64,000 nucleotides of DNA, from contig CAZSXW010000007.1 of NCBI GenBank assembly GCA_964610385.1, positions 37,632 to 101,631 of the forward strand, given 5' to 3'. This document shows positions 16,160 to 25,851 of this stretch, one piece after another (position 1 is the first letter of the stretch; every line of letters begins with the position of its first letter). The notes beneath the pieces were generated by a model. It saw only the letters and a program-made list of their open reading frames with translations, did not search any database and was not told the origin of the DNA. Position numbers and translations under genes: made by a program. Origin of the DNA: CAZBSE01 sp964610385 (GTDB lineage: Bacteria; Actinomycetota; Humimicrobiia; Humimicrobiales; Humimicrobiaceae).

Positions 16160-16936
16160 ATGGAAACAGTACAGATAATTGATGCTACTCCGGATAATCT
16201 TGTAAATTATGGAGTCTGCGGTTATAAAGATATGAAACATGAAGAACTGAGTAGAAAGATTGACTGGTTTGGAGATAGATTCAAAGAGGGAATGAAGATT
16301 AAAATTTTATATTCAGAAAAAGACGGAACTCAGGGAATGCTTGAGTATGTTCCGGGCAAGTATTGCTGGAGACCGGTTAAGGCATCAGGATATATGTTCA
16401 TACACTGCATCTTTGTAGGCTTTAGAAAAGAGTATAAAGGTAAGGGATATGGTTCTCTTATGATTGATAAGTGCATGGAAGACGCGAGGAAACAAAAAAT
16501 GGCCGGAGTTGCGGTGGTGACCCGAAAGGGCCCTTTTATGGCTGGCAATGAACTGTTTTTGAAAAAAGGTTTTAAAGTTGTTGATAAAGTGGAACCTGAT
16601 TTTGAACTAATGGTTAAAAAATTCAGTCCGGACTCGCCGGATCCGAAGTTTAAGGGAAACTGGGATAATAAAGCATCAAAATATGGCAATGGTCTGGTTA
16701 TGATAAGATCTGATCAATGTCCCTATTCAGTGAAAAATGTTCAAGCCATGGTTGAAACAGCAGAAAAAGTGTTTCACCTCAAACCAGAAGTAATAGATTT
16801 GAAAAGTTATATGGAAGCTCAGAAAAGTCCCAGCCCATTTGGTACGTTCTGTATACTGTATAACGGAAAGGTAATTTCCCATCATCCAATAAGCAACACT
16901 AGATTTGTCAATATAATGAGTAAAATCCTGGCATGA
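16160..16936 (+). CDS. GNAT acetyltransferase with YoaP domain
   Basis: 258 residues. The N-terminal half is a GNAT fold; IFVGFRKEYKGKGYGSLMID carries the acetyl-CoA pyrophosphate loop (KGKGYGS). The C-terminal half (about 175-258) is the YoaP-type extension with a thioredoxin-like start, RSDQCPYSVKNVQAM. The substrate of the YoaP family is not known to me. ATG has aaggag in front; the HAD gene follows after 22 bases. Confidence 0.82.
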   Translation: METVQIIDATPDNLVNYGVCGYKDMKHEELSRKIDWFGDRFKEGMKIKILYSEKDGTQGMLEYVPGKYCWRPVKASGYMFIHCIFVGFRKEYKGKGYGSLMIDKCMEDARKQKMAGVAVVTRKGPFMAGNELFLKKGFKVVDKVEPDFELMVKKFSPDSPDPKFKGNWDNKASKYGNGLVMIRSDQCPYSVKNVQAMVETAEKVFHLKPEVIDLKSYMEAQKSPSPFGTFCILYNGKVISHHPISNTRFVNIMSKILA

Positions 16937-16958
16937 AATTCAAAGTGGTATAAGTCTA

Positions 16959-17636
16959 ATGAATATAGGAAAACATAAAATCGATCTAGTAATATTTGAC
17001 ATGGACGGTGTGATGTTTGACACAGAAAAAATTTCCTATAGGATCTGGAAAGATCTGGGCAGGAAGTATAAATATAACATTGATGATGGGATCTTTAAAA
17101 GAACGATTGGTTTAGATATTAAAAGCACGGAACAGGTCTATAAAAAGCATTTTGGGGCGGGCTTTCCATTTAAAAAGATGAAAGATGAGCAAATTCAGAT
17201 GATGAAGGATTATATTTTGTCGGAGGGAGCGCCAGTAAAAGATGGTGTAAACGAGTTACTTAGTTATATAAAAAACAAAAACTTAAAGATAGCCCTTGCC
17301 ACCTCAGCTTTGAAAGAAAGAGCTGAATTACTCCTTAAGATGTCTGATACTAGAAGATATTTTGATGTAGTTACCTGTGGTGATGAGATTACAAATGGAA
17401 AACCAGATCCGGAGATTTTTTTAAAGACGGCTGACAAATTGAACTGCAAGCCTGAAAATTGTCTGATTCTTGAAGACTCGAATAACGGAATAATGGCAGC
17501 CTACAGAGTGGGAATGCTGCCGGTAATGATTCCGGATATGAATGAGCCGGGAAAGGATGTTGAGGCGATGTTATTTAAGAAATTTAATAACTTGATTGAA
17601 GTCAGAGATTATTTCAAGCATAATTTAAAGGCTTAA
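16959..17636 (+). CDS. HAD hydrolase, beta-phosphoglucomutase-like phosphatase
   Basis: 225 residues. Motif I is VIFDMDGVMFDTE with the nucleophilic Asp and the second Asp, motif II the Thr/Ser of LATSALKER, motif III the Lys in TNGKPDPEIF and motif IV ILEDSNNGIMAA. A helical cap sits between residues 20 and 90, as in beta-phosphoglucomutase and phosphoglycolate-type phosphatases. The substrate cannot be read from the sequence. It seems co-transcribed with the upstream acetyltransferase. Confidence 0.85.
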   Translation: MNIGKHKIDLVIFDMDGVMFDTEKISYRIWKDLGRKYKYNIDDGIFKRTIGLDIKSTEQVYKKHFGAGFPFKKMKDEQIQMMKDYILSEGAPVKDGVNELLSYIKNKNLKIALATSALKERAELLLKMSDTRRYFDVVTCGDEITNGKPDPEIFLKTADKLNCKPENCLILEDSNNGIMAAYRVGMLPVMIPDMNEPGKDVEAMLFKKFNNLIEVRDYFKHNLKA

Positions 17637-17650
17637 TAGGAGGGATCATT

Positions 17651-17829
17651 ATGGATAATATTCAGCTGGTTGAATCCTTGAAAGAAACACTGCTGTTTGC
17701 AGAGCATTTATCGCAGAAAGGAATTGGAAAAATATCTCCCTGAAATAAAGAGAGAAGTTATGGTCTTACCTGCCTGAATCAATTTGGTATTTGGTAAATT
17801 CACATGATAAGTATATAGCAAAACTTTGA
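17651..17829 (+). pseudogene. Frameshifted small gene
   Basis: A strong Shine-Dalgarno sequence (aggaggga) precedes ATG 17651, but the frame stops after 31 codons. The two other frames continue with protein-like sequence: RRKELEKYLPEIKREV, then KLWSYLPESIWYLVNSHD ending at TGA 17829. Joined, they would make a protein of about 58 residues broken by two frameshifts. I do not recognise the family. Sequencing error is an alternative explanation. Confidence 0.5.
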
Positions 17830-17840
17830 TTTCAGCCGGA

Positions 17841-18650
17841 ATGAAAGTACGTGAAGTAAAAGCAAAGTCAATAATAATCAAGTCAAATCTGCCCGATACG
17901 GATTATGTAATAAATCCATATGTCGGCTGTATACATTCCTGCCTGTATTGTTATGCAAGATTTATGAAAAGATTTACAGGGCACAGGGAACCCTGGGGAG
18001 AATTCATTGACGTAAAGATAAACGGCCCCGTTCTGATTCCGGATAAAACAAGTAGATACGAAGGAAAATCAATTTATTTATCTTCCGTTACGGATCCCTA
18101 TAATCCTCTGGAAAAGAAATATAAACTTACACGGAGGATACTGGAAAAACTCATTCCGCTGCAGCCTGACCTAGGAATACAGACTAAATCTGATCTGATC
18201 CTGCGGGATACGGACTTGCTGATACAGTTTAAGAATTGTCAGGCCGGGCTGACCATAACCACTCTGGATGATGATTTAAGAAGGGAAGTAGAACCCTCTA
18301 CAGTATCTGTTTCAAAAAGACTAGTGGCGCTTGAAAAACTAAAAGAAACCGGAATAGAAACTTATGTTTTTATGGGTCCCATACTTCCGTTTCTGACGAA
18401 CTGGAAGGAGATTGTCCTGGCCACCAGTAAGTTCACCGATTTTTATATGTTTGAAAACCTTAATATAGTAGGTACGGTCTGGAATTCTGTTATAAAATGG
18501 CTCGGAGAAAAGCACAGAAATCTAATTCCCCAATACCGGCGCATTTACTTTACTAATAGCAGTTATTGGGGTAGAGTTGAAGATGATATAAGAAAATTTT
18601 GCACAAAACAGAAAATAAATTTCAAAATTTATTTCCATCATGGAAGATAA
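17841..18650 (+). CDS. SPL-family radical SAM protein
   Basis: 269 residues from ATG 17841 (a TTG at 17826 is possible). CIHSCLYCYARF carries the CxxxCxxC cluster of radical SAM enzymes. YLSSVTDPYNPLEKKYKLTR and QTKSDLILRDTDLL are characteristic of the branch related to spore photoproduct lyase (SplB/Rv2578c-like), whose non-sporulating members are uncharacterised or linked to DNA lesions. The GNAT gene follows 21 bases later. Confidence 0.85.
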   Translation: MKVREVKAKSIIIKSNLPDTDYVINPYVGCIHSCLYCYARFMKRFTGHREPWGEFIDVKINGPVLIPDKTSRYEGKSIYLSSVTDPYNPLEKKYKLTRRILEKLIPLQPDLGIQTKSDLILRDTDLLIQFKNCQAGLTITTLDDDLRREVEPSTVSVSKRLVALEKLKETGIETYVFMGPILPFLTNWKEIVLATSKFTDFYMFENLNIVGTVWNSVIKWLGEKHRNLIPQYRRIYFTNSSYWGRVEDDIRKFCTKQKINFKIYFHHGR

Positions 18651-18671
18651 TATTCTGGATTGTTATTATAA

Positions 18672-19187
18672 GTGGGAAGCAATAAAAAGTATAAAAAAAT
18701 CAAATTAAGAAATGCAGTAAGAGATGACATTGAGTCGATAACCAGAATATATAATCACGCTGTTGAAAATACAACGGCCACTTTTGATATTAAGCCCAGG
18801 ACATTAAAATCCCAGGAAAAGTGGTTCAATGAACACACCGGTAGATATTCTGTGATAGTAGCGGAAGATAATAAAGAGGTCATAGGCTGGGCTTCTCTTT
18901 CAAGGTGGTCGGAAAGGCAGGCCTATAATGATACAGCTGGGATATCTATATATGTTGACAAAGGCAGCCAGAGAAAAGGTGTAGGAAATTTATTGATGGC
19001 GGAGATAATAAGTCTAGCAAAGAAGAATAAATTCCATACAGTGCTCGCTGGGATAGCAGGAGATAATAAGGTAAGCATTCATCTGCATGAGAAGTATGGC
19101 TTCTTCCATACAGGAGTTTTAAAAGAAGCTGGATTTAAATTTAACAAATATATTGATGTTCATCTAATGCAGCTAATGTTGGATTAG
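18672..19187 (+). CDS. GNAT N-acetyltransferase (phosphinothricin acetyltransferase-like)
   Basis: 171 residues. IKLRNAVRDDIESITRIYNHAVENTTATFD at the start (positions about 10-40) and the acetyl-CoA loop QRKGVGNLLMAEII are those of the Pat/MnaT group, which acetylates methionine sulfone, phosphinothricin or similar amino acid analogues. ISIHLHEKYGFFHTGVLKE-type C-terminal motif is present. It starts with GTG and lacks a clear Shine-Dalgarno sequence. Confidence 0.85.
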   Translation: MGSNKKYKKIKLRNAVRDDIESITRIYNHAVENTTATFDIKPRTLKSQEKWFNEHTGRYSVIVAEDNKEVIGWASLSRWSERQAYNDTAGISIYVDKGSQRKGVGNLLMAEIISLAKKNKFHTVLAGIAGDNKVSIHLHEKYGFFHTGVLKEAGFKFNKYIDVHLMQLMLD

Positions 19188-19258
19188 TACAAAGAAATCC
19201 CTATATTTTTTTAATATATAATATCTATTAGTAATTAATTCTATTTCAGGGAGGAGAA

Positions 19259-20422
19259 ATGGAGAATTTTATATTCAGGAATTCCACTAAAATAATTTTT
19301 GGAAAAGGTACCGAAAGACAGGTGGGAGAAGAGGCAGCCAGATATGGCCGTAAAGTCTTACTGCATTACGGCGGGGGAAGTATAAAAAAATACGGACTTT
19401 ACGATAGGGTTATAATGTCACTAAAAAGTACCGGTCTTGATATAATCGAACTGGGTGGTGTTCAACCTAATCCCAGACTGGAACTGGCCAGAAAGGGAAT
19501 AGATATCTGCCGTAAGGAAAAAGTTGATATCATTGTGGCCGTTGGCGGCGGCAGTGTAATTGATTCTGCCAAGACCATATCAGCGGGAGTGCCTTACAGT
19601 GGTGACGTCTGGGATTTTTATGCCGGTAAGGCTGAAGTGAAAGAAGTTATTCCGGTGGGAGTAGTCTTAACAATATCTGCTTCGGGCAGTGAATCCAGCG
19701 ACAGCATGGTAATAACCAATGAGGACGGGCTGTATAAAAAGGGTTTTAACAGTGATATATTACGACCGGTATTTGCCATATTAAATCCTGAAATTACTTA
19801 TACCCTTCCTCCTTATCAGACTGCCTGCGGCGTATCGGACATAATGTCACATATAATGGAAAGATATTTTACCACTGTGAAAAATGTTGAGCTAACAGAC
19901 AGATTATGTGAGGGAGCGCTAAAAACGGTGATGAATAATGTGTCAATAGTTCTTGAAGAGCCGGAAAATTACCCGGCCCGTGCCGAGATTATGTGGGCAG
20001 GTAGTATCGCGCATAATAATCTACTTGGTACCGGGAGAACAGGAGATTGGGCTTCTCATAAGATAGAACACGAACTTAGCGGAATTTATGACATTGCTCA
20101 TGGCGCCGGGCTGTCTATTATTTCCCTGGCCTGGATGAAATATGTGTATAAAAAGGATGTGGAAAGGTTTGCCCAGTTTGCAGTCAGGGTAATGGACCAA
20201 GAGCCGGATTTTTATGATATGGAAAAAACAGCCCTGAAGGGTATAGAGAGACTGAAGGAGTTCTTTAAGGGAATAGGCCTCCCTGTTACGCTGAAGGAAG
20301 CAAATATTCCCCATGACAGGCTTGAGGAGATGGCAGCTAAATGTACCCAGCGAGGGCCGGTGGGTAATTTTGTTAAATTGGATAAAAATGACGTGCTCAC
20401 TATATTGGAGATGGCAAAATAG
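19259..20422 (+). CDS. Iron-containing alcohol dehydrogenase (YqhD/BDH-like)
   Basis: 387 residues. FRNSTKIIFGKGTERQ at the start, the NAD(P)-binding VAVGGGSVIDSAKTIS near residue 97, and the metal ligands around DIMSHIMERYF, KIEHELSGIYDIAHGAGLS place it in the group III iron-dependent alcohol dehydrogenases of YqhD/butanol dehydrogenase type. These reduce aldehydes to alcohols with NAD(P)H and serve fermentation or aldehyde detoxification. ATG has a gggaggag Shine-Dalgarno sequence. Confidence 0.92.
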   Translation: MENFIFRNSTKIIFGKGTERQVGEEAARYGRKVLLHYGGGSIKKYGLYDRVIMSLKSTGLDIIELGGVQPNPRLELARKGIDICRKEKVDIIVAVGGGSVIDSAKTISAGVPYSGDVWDFYAGKAEVKEVIPVGVVLTISASGSESSDSMVITNEDGLYKKGFNSDILRPVFAILNPEITYTLPPYQTACGVSDIMSHIMERYFTTVKNVELTDRLCEGALKTVMNNVSIVLEEPENYPARAEIMWAGSIAHNNLLGTGRTGDWASHKIEHELSGIYDIAHGAGLSIISLAWMKYVYKKDVERFAQFAVRVMDQEPDFYDMEKTALKGIERLKEFFKGIGLPVTLKEANIPHDRLEEMAAKCTQRGPVGNFVKLDKNDVLTILEMAK

Positions 20423-20460
20423 GAAGTAACCTTATTGAAATTTTTTAAAGGTCAGCAAAT

Positions 20461-21480
20461 ATGAAAATTAGAAGCAGTATATTCAGAGATTATAAAGTAA
20501 GATCCATTTTTATATTTGTTATTTGCCTGATAATTATTTTCTTTATGGTCTCATTAGCAGGATGTTTTGTAATAGAGAACGCAGAAAATAAATCTGAATT
20601 ACAGGTTCCACATGAGGAGAGATGGGGAATTTATTTATTGAACAGTAGAACCCAGAGATTAAGCCTGGTGTATGGTTCTGAAGAAAAGATTGATTACCTT
20701 CACTTAAACTATGATGCAACGAGGTTTGTATTTTCTAAGTTTATAAATGGGGATAAGATGGAAGATACTGAAATATGTGTTTTAAATGCAGACGGCAGCG
20801 GCTGCAGTCAGCTTATTGACAACAATTGCATGGATGTCTATCCAAGATGGTCTCCTGATTCACTAAATATACTGTTTCTTACAGATCGCGATGGGGATAT
20901 GGACATTTATATAATGGATGCACAGAGCGGAGATACTCGGAAGTTTTATGATTCAGGGAGCCATGATGCGGATATCGACTGGAAAGGAAGTAAAATAACT
21001 TTCACTTCAGGAAGCTGCATCTGGGTTATGGATTGTGATGGGAATAATCCCAGAAGGATTACTAATCCGCCCGGGGCTGGAGAGTGGGGTAATTCTGTAC
21101 TGCCGTTCGGTGACTATGACCCGAGATTGAGCTATGATGAAAAAAAAGTAGTTTTTGAAAGAATGGTTGATGACAGCAGTGAACACGGTAATTATGATAT
21201 TTTTACTGTCAACTCGGATGGATCAGGTATAAAGCGCCTTACAGAAACAGGATATACGCAGGGGCTGGCCAACTGGTCTAAAAATGGAGAGAAGATACTG
21301 TATATGGTTTCAGCTATGGGAAGTGAGGGAAAATTTGATATTTTTTTAATGAATTCGGATGGAACAGATAATAAAAATATAACGCCGGATTATTTTCCTG
21401 AGGATTTCTTATGCCATAATCCCATATTTTCCCTTAATGAAGATGAAATATTTTTTATAGGTGAGTGGTGGATGAAATAA
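20461..21480 (+). CDS. TolB-like beta-propeller lipoprotein
   Basis: 339 residues. A basic start, a hydrophobic stretch (residues 15-31) and lipobox SLAGC give a lipidated Cys35. The body has repeated TolB/PD40 blades: DVYPRWSPDSLNILFLTDRDG, MDIYIMDAQSG, NSDGSGIKRLTE, LANWSKNGEKILYMV, DIFLMNSDGTDNKNIT. Such propellers bind proteins or sugars at the cell surface; there are no Tol-Pal genes nearby and the role is unknown. It ends tail-to-tail with the MFS gene. Confidence 0.8.
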   Translation: MKIRSSIFRDYKVRSIFIFVICLIIIFFMVSLAGCFVIENAENKSELQVPHEERWGIYLLNSRTQRLSLVYGSEEKIDYLHLNYDATRFVFSKFINGDKMEDTEICVLNADGSGCSQLIDNNCMDVYPRWSPDSLNILFLTDRDGDMDIYIMDAQSGDTRKFYDSGSHDADIDWKGSKITFTSGSCIWVMDCDGNNPRRITNPPGAGEWGNSVLPFGDYDPRLSYDEKKVVFERMVDDSSEHGNYDIFTVNSDGSGIKRLTETGYTQGLANWSKNGEKILYMVSAMGSEGKFDIFLMNSDGTDNKNITPDYFPEDFLCHNPIFSLNEDEIFFIGEWWMK

Positions 21481-21507
21481 AGCCGGTTTTTTACCTGATC
21501 TTGCCCG

Positions 21508-22689
21508 CTAGCTATGTCTTTTTTTAATATAAGGGAACAGAAATAATAACAGAATGGCAATGACCGGAAATATCAGTACATAATTTATAGTCTTTATCAT
21601 CCCGATATTGTCTGCAATTTTCCCGATAAGCATAAGGGTAGCAGCTGCAGTTCCGGTGCTTACACCAATTATCAGAGAAGAGGCGAGGCTTACATTTCCA
21701 GGAAATATATCCTGAACAACTCTTATACACAGCGGTAGTGTAGAGATAGCAAAGAAACCAGCTGTAATAAATAAGACTATTGAGATGTTCAACTGGACTT
21801 TGAACATCATATAAAAAAGAGGAACGGATATAATAAGTGCAGCCTGAATAACCGCTGTCCTTTTCCTTATTTTATCCGAGTAGTAACCTGCAAAAAGGCC
21901 CCCGATACCACCGATTACCATAAAGGCCAGAATTATATATCCAAAATTTATTAGTTCCACACCCCTACCGGTAAAATACAGGGGCATGAAGGTAAACATG
22001 GATTGAACAGTGATCTCTCTGCAGTAAGCGGTTAATAACATAAGTGAAAGCAGGACTAGTTTTGATTTTTTTATTCTCTTGAATCTGCTTAAAAAACCTA
22101 CCGGGGCTTTTTTAGCTTTTTTTACATACATGAAGGGGGCAAACCTTATAAGCATCATTGACAGGATCACTCCAGGCACGGCTGCCAGTGGAACAAAATT
22201 AAGCCCGATTTTATTTATAATGAAAACAATAAAAAGTGATCCTACCGAAAAACCAAGGATTCCTCCCAGCGATATTATGGAATTCGACAGACCTTTCCTG
22301 CTCCCTCCAAAATGTCTGGCAGAAGCTGCTGTAGGAGGATGAATGGCAGCTACTCCAAGGTTCCCTAAAAATAGAAAGGTCAGAATAAGCCAGTAACTGG
22401 GCAGTATGCCTACAATACTTATGAATATTGAAGCGACCAGCGGCCCTATTATCAGAAAATACTTTATTCCGTATTTATCTGAAAAGTATCCAAATGCCGG
22501 CTGGGTAAGGTTACATGCTACAAAGTTTACAGCGGTTAAAATACTTACCAGAAAAAGAGAGAGCTCCAGTTTTTCGGTGATTATCGGGATCAGACCTATT
22601 ATGAAACAGGCATAGGTATCAGTGATCATATGAGTGGTGAAATTCAGAAATATTGCAGTCCTGTTTGAGATTTTATTTGTTCCAGCCAT
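21508..22689 (-). CDS. MFS transporter (fosmidomycin-resistance Fsr-like)
   Basis: 393 residues with about twelve hydrophobic segments. LNFTTHMITDTYACFIIGLIP, NLTQPAFGYFSDKYG and GVAAIHPPTAASARHFGG are motifs of the Fsr branch of major facilitator exporters. Likely a drug or metabolite exporter; substrate unknown. It is transcribed alone, away from the SRP RNA gene. Confidence 0.87.
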   Translation of the reverse strand: MAGTNKISNRTAIFLNFTTHMITDTYACFIIGLIPIITEKLELSLFLVSILTAVNFVACNLTQPAFGYFSDKYGIKYFLIIGPLVASIFISIVGILPSYWLILTFLFLGNLGVAAIHPPTAASARHFGGSRKGLSNSIISLGGILGFSVGSLFIVFIINKIGLNFVPLAAVPGVILSMMLIRFAPFMYVKKAKKAPVGFLSRFKRIKKSKLVLLSLMLLTAYCREITVQSMFTFMPLYFTGRGVELINFGYIILAFMVIGGIGGLFAGYYSDKIRKRTAVIQAALIISVPLFYMMFKVQLNISIVLFITAGFFAISTLPLCIRVVQDIFPGNVSLASSLIIGVSTGTAAATLMLIGKIADNIGMIKTINYVLIFPVIAILLLFLFPYIKKRHS

Positions 22690-22823
22690 TATAGTGATGA
22701 TACAAAAATTCTTTATTTTAGGCTAATTCTTTAAAAAAATTCTACTATTTTAAAATAAATGGTCAACAATGATTTTTGGCAATGTCATGCCAACAGCAGG
22801 TTTTATTTTTTCCGTTATTCTTA

Positions 22824-22829
22824 TATAAT
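22824..22829 (+). promoter_or_regulatory. -10 box of the SRP RNA gene
   Basis: TATAAT ends 6 bases before G22836, the inferred RNA 5' end, which is the usual distance. The -35 region (about 22801-22806, ttttat) is poor. Confidence 0.5.
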
Positions 22830-22835
22830 CAGATA

Positions 22836-23106
22836 GACCGTGCTAGGTGGGGAGCTAGCGGTGCCCTGTAACTCACAATCCGCTATAGTGAGACTGATCA
22901 CCAGATATGAGGTTTATAGTAGTAAGATCAGCGCTTATATAAGTGGCGTTGAAGGTCGGGTCTTATGCGGCGGAGGGTTACAAACCCCGTCAGGTCCGAG
23001 AGGAAGCAGCGGTAAGTAATATTCTCCGGGTGCCATAAGTAAGCCTGGCTGGAGTTAACTGTATTAGTGGCGCTTGTTATTATAAATCAAGATCTGCGGC
23101 ACGGTC
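22836..23106 (+). ncRNA. ffs: Large bacterial signal recognition particle RNA (Alu-domain type)
   Basis: The first bases gaccgtgc pair with the last, gcacggtc, closing a molecule of about 271 nt. The 5' part GTGCTAGGTGGGGAGCTAGCGG followed by TGCCCTGTAACTC is the Alu domain of Gram-positive SRP RNA. The S-domain apical loop AGGTCCGAGAGGAAGCAGCGG carries the conserved GGAAGCAGC element that binds Ffh. Placement directly before dnaX-ybaB-recR matches the arrangement in Bacillus (scr). Confidence 0.93.
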
Positions 23107-23137
23107 GCTTTTGGTTAATTGAAACAGTCGTATCCTT

Positions 23138-24826
23138 ATGAGTTATATTTCGTTCTATAGAAAGTGGAGACCGCAGAGCTTTGATGAAATCATCGGCCAG
23201 GAATACAACATCAAAACCATTAGAAATGCGGTAGCCAATAACAGACTATCTCACTGTTATATATTTTGCGGTCCCAGGGGAACCGGTAAAACATCAACAG
23301 CCCGAATCCTGGCAAAAGCATTGAACTGTAAAAAGGGTATTACTCCTGACCCCTGCAATAAATGTGAAAACTGCATAAGCATATCCAATGGTTCCAATGT
23401 AGATGTGATAGAAATCGATGCTGCTTCCAACAGGGGGATAGATGAGATAAGGGAGCTCAGGGAAAAAGTCAAATATCTGCCCAGTTCTCTTAGAAAGAAA
23501 GTATATATAATTGATGAAGTCCATATGCTGACCACTGAAGCCTTTAATGCGCTGCTTAAAGTCCTGGAAGAACCTCCTGAACATGTAATGTTTATAATGG
23601 CTACCACCGAGCCCAATAAAGTACTGCCGACCATAATGTCCAGAAGCCAGAGATTTGATTTCTTTCCCATACCTATGGACAGGATAAAGGAGAAGCTGGT
23701 AAAAATTGCCAGGAGTGAAAAGATAGATATAAGTGACCAGGCCTTGAATCTGATTTCCAAATATGCAGACGGCAGTTCCAGAGACGCTGATGGAATACTC
23801 GAACAGCTGGCAGCATTCGGGGAGGATAAAATTGAAGTAAGTGATGTCACGTCACTTCTGGGTATAGCCGAACTGGATACTCTGTTTGAGCTTACAGAAA
23901 TTTTGATTGAAAGAGACCTAAACAAGGCTCTTCTTCTGGTAAATAAGATAATAAGCAGCAATCAAAATATAAAAGTATTTGTGGCGGAGTTTATAGACCA
24001 TCTCTACGATCTGTATGTAATTAAAAACTTCGGCAGTCCTTTTGAAATCGTGGATATAGGCGAGGATTTCAAAAACAGGTATAAAGCCCAGGCAGAAAAG
24101 CTGAATAAAGAAGAATTGGAATTTTATATAGACCTTTTTACGGAACTGCTCAAGCAGGTAAAGTGGGGCGAGGGCTCAAAGGTCTTTTTCAAATCAGCAG
24201 TTGTAAAAGCAGTAAATTTTATAATGCTTGATGAGAAGGGGATAATAGAAAAGACGAGACTTTTAGAGGGCAGGATCAATAAGTTAAAAGAAGAAATGGA
24301 AAGAATAAACTCCATTCAGGAAAAAGGCGGGGTTAGCGGCGGTCATAAGGCCGATGTCAGGAGCAGTGAATATGAAAACAGGAATGATGACTTTGATATT
24401 ATTAAAAGTGATGAAATAGACGAAATGGTAAAAGATGTGGAGATCTCAGCGAAAAGTACAAGGAGTAAGAAAGAAGCTTCCAGATCAGATAAAGAAGCGC
24501 CCGGGAAAACAGAAAAAGGCGGTGAAATAGATAAGATCATAGGTGATCTGGACCAGATCTGTTTGAATATAAAAAAGAAGAAGGTCTCTGTTTATGCCAT
24601 GTTTACAGAGGCTTCACCTTACCGGGTGGACAATGGTACGGTTTATTTTCTATTGGGTGAAAAAAAGCAGTGGCACAGGGATCAGCTGAATAAAAAGGCA
24701 AATGCAGAGCTTATATCCGGTGCGATAAAAGAGGTCACCGGAAGGGATTTCAAGGTCGTGTTCGAAACCGGCGGTAAAGAAGATATGTTGAACTATTTTG
24801 AAAAAAAATTTGAAATAAAGGAGTAG
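23138..24826 (+). CDS. dnaX: DNA polymerase III subunits gamma/tau
   Basis: 562 residues. The clamp-loader AAA+ core has Walker A GPRGTGKTS, a four-Cys zinc knuckle (CKKGITPDPCNKCENC), Walker B IIDEVHML and sensor/SRC motif IMSRSQRFDF. Domain III follows to about residue 370, then a charged linker rich in Lys/Glu/Ser, and a C-terminal segment (about 460-562) of tau type. The protein loads the sliding clamp. It starts 31 bases after the SRP RNA and runs into ybaB. Confidence 0.96.
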   Translation: MSYISFYRKWRPQSFDEIIGQEYNIKTIRNAVANNRLSHCYIFCGPRGTGKTSTARILAKALNCKKGITPDPCNKCENCISISNGSNVDVIEIDAASNRGIDEIRELREKVKYLPSSLRKKVYIIDEVHMLTTEAFNALLKVLEEPPEHVMFIMATTEPNKVLPTIMSRSQRFDFFPIPMDRIKEKLVKIARSEKIDISDQALNLISKYADGSSRDADGILEQLAAFGEDKIEVSDVTSLLGIAELDTLFELTEILIERDLNKALLLVNKIISSNQNIKVFVAEFIDHLYDLYVIKNFGSPFEIVDIGEDFKNRYKAQAEKLNKEELEFYIDLFTELLKQVKWGEGSKVFFKSAVVKAVNFIMLDEKGIIEKTRLLEGRINKLKEEMERINSIQEKGGVSGGHKADVRSSEYENRNDDFDIIKSDEIDEMVKDVEISAKSTRSKKEASRSDKEAPGKTEKGGEIDKIIGDLDQICLNIKKKKVSVYAMFTEASPYRVDNGTVYFLLGEKKQWHRDQLNKKANAELISGAIKEVTGRDFKVVFETGGKEDMLNYFEKKFEIKE

Positions 24827-24829
24827 AAA

Positions 24830-25144
24830 TTGGGTTTTGATTATGGAAGTATGATGAAACAGGCAAAGATCATGCAGAAGAAGATTATGGAAGCTCAGGA
24901 GGAGCTTAAGAATATGGAGTTCGAAGCTTCTGCAGGTGGTGGTGCCGTGAAGGTCAAGGTAAACGGCAGCCAGGAGGTCATGGAAGTAAAGATTAACAAG
25001 GAAATAATAGAATCCGGTGATACAGAGATGATCGAAGATATGGTAATGGTAGCAGTAAATGATGCAATTAAGCAGTCCAGAGATGAAGCTAAAAACAAGA
25101 TGTCGGCTATTACCGGGGGGATGAGTATACCGGGAATGTTTTAA
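24830..25144 (+). CDS. ybaB: YbaB/EbfC nucleoid-associated protein
   Basis: 104 residues, the normal size. YGSMMKQAKIMQKKIMEAQEEL at the N-terminus and VKVKVNGSQEVMEVKIN are typical of this DNA-binding dimer. It starts with TTG, preceded by aaggag, 3 bases after dnaX. The dnaX-ybaB-recR order is conserved in bacteria. Confidence 0.94.
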   Translation: MGFDYGSMMKQAKIMQKKIMEAQEELKNMEFEASAGGGAVKVKVNGSQEVMEVKINKEIIESGDTEMIEDMVMVAVNDAIKQSRDEAKNKMSAITGGMSIPGMF

Positions 25145-25215
25145 AACAGTGAAAATATAGTATTTTGCGGAATTTTTTATTTATTACTTAATGTTGACCC
25201 TATTTTTAATCATTT

Positions 25216-25815
25216 ATGGCTTTATATATAAAGAGTGTCGAAAATTTAATAAATGAATTCAGAAAGCTTCCGGGAATTGGCCCGAAGTCTGCCAAAAGGA
25301 TTGTATTTTACTTACTGAAACTTTCCAAAGGTGATATATCAAAGCTTTCGCAGGCGCTGATAGATATGAAGGAAAAAGTAAAGATCTGTAAATATTGTTA
25401 CAATCTAACGGAGGAAGATGTTTGCAGCATCTGCAGAGATCAGTCCAGAGACATAAAGAAGATATGCATAGTGGAAGAAGTGAGTGACCTGATAATCATA
25501 GAAAAAACAGGTGAGTACAGAGGACTATATCATATTCTTGGTGGCCTGCTTTCCCCCATAGAAAATATCGGGCCCAGGGAGATAAGGATACCTGCGCTTT
25601 TAGAGAGAATAAAAGCTGATAATACGGAAGAGGTCATAATGGCGTTAAATCCTACTGTCGAAGGTGAAAGTACGGCCATGTATTTAAAAAAAATATTATC
25701 TCCGCTTGGAGTCAGGATCACCAGGCTGGCAAGCGGACTTCCGGTAGGCGGTGATCTTGAATATGCAGATGAGGTTACCATAGGAAGGGCTATAACGGAT
25801 AGAAGAGAACTCTGA
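25216..25815 (+). CDS. recR: Recombination protein RecR
   Basis: 199 residues. Helix-hairpin-helix KLPGIGPKSAKRIVFYLL at the start, a Cys4 zinc finger (CKYCYNL with CSICRD) at about residues 57-72, and a Toprim domain with CIVEEVSDL, YHILGGLLSPIENIGP and ALNPTVEGESTAMYL. It acts with RecO/RecF in recombinational repair of single-strand gaps. It ends the dnaX-ybaB operon after a 71-base gap. Confidence 0.96.
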   Translation: MALYIKSVENLINEFRKLPGIGPKSAKRIVFYLLKLSKGDISKLSQALIDMKEKVKICKYCYNLTEEDVCSICRDQSRDIKKICIVEEVSDLIIIEKTGEYRGLYHILGGLLSPIENIGPREIRIPALLERIKADNTEEVIMALNPTVEGESTAMYLKKILSPLGVRITRLASGLPVGGDLEYADEVTIGRAITDRREL

Positions 25816-25851
25816 CTGATTTGGCATGAAAGTAGTATGGAGAGGGTTATG

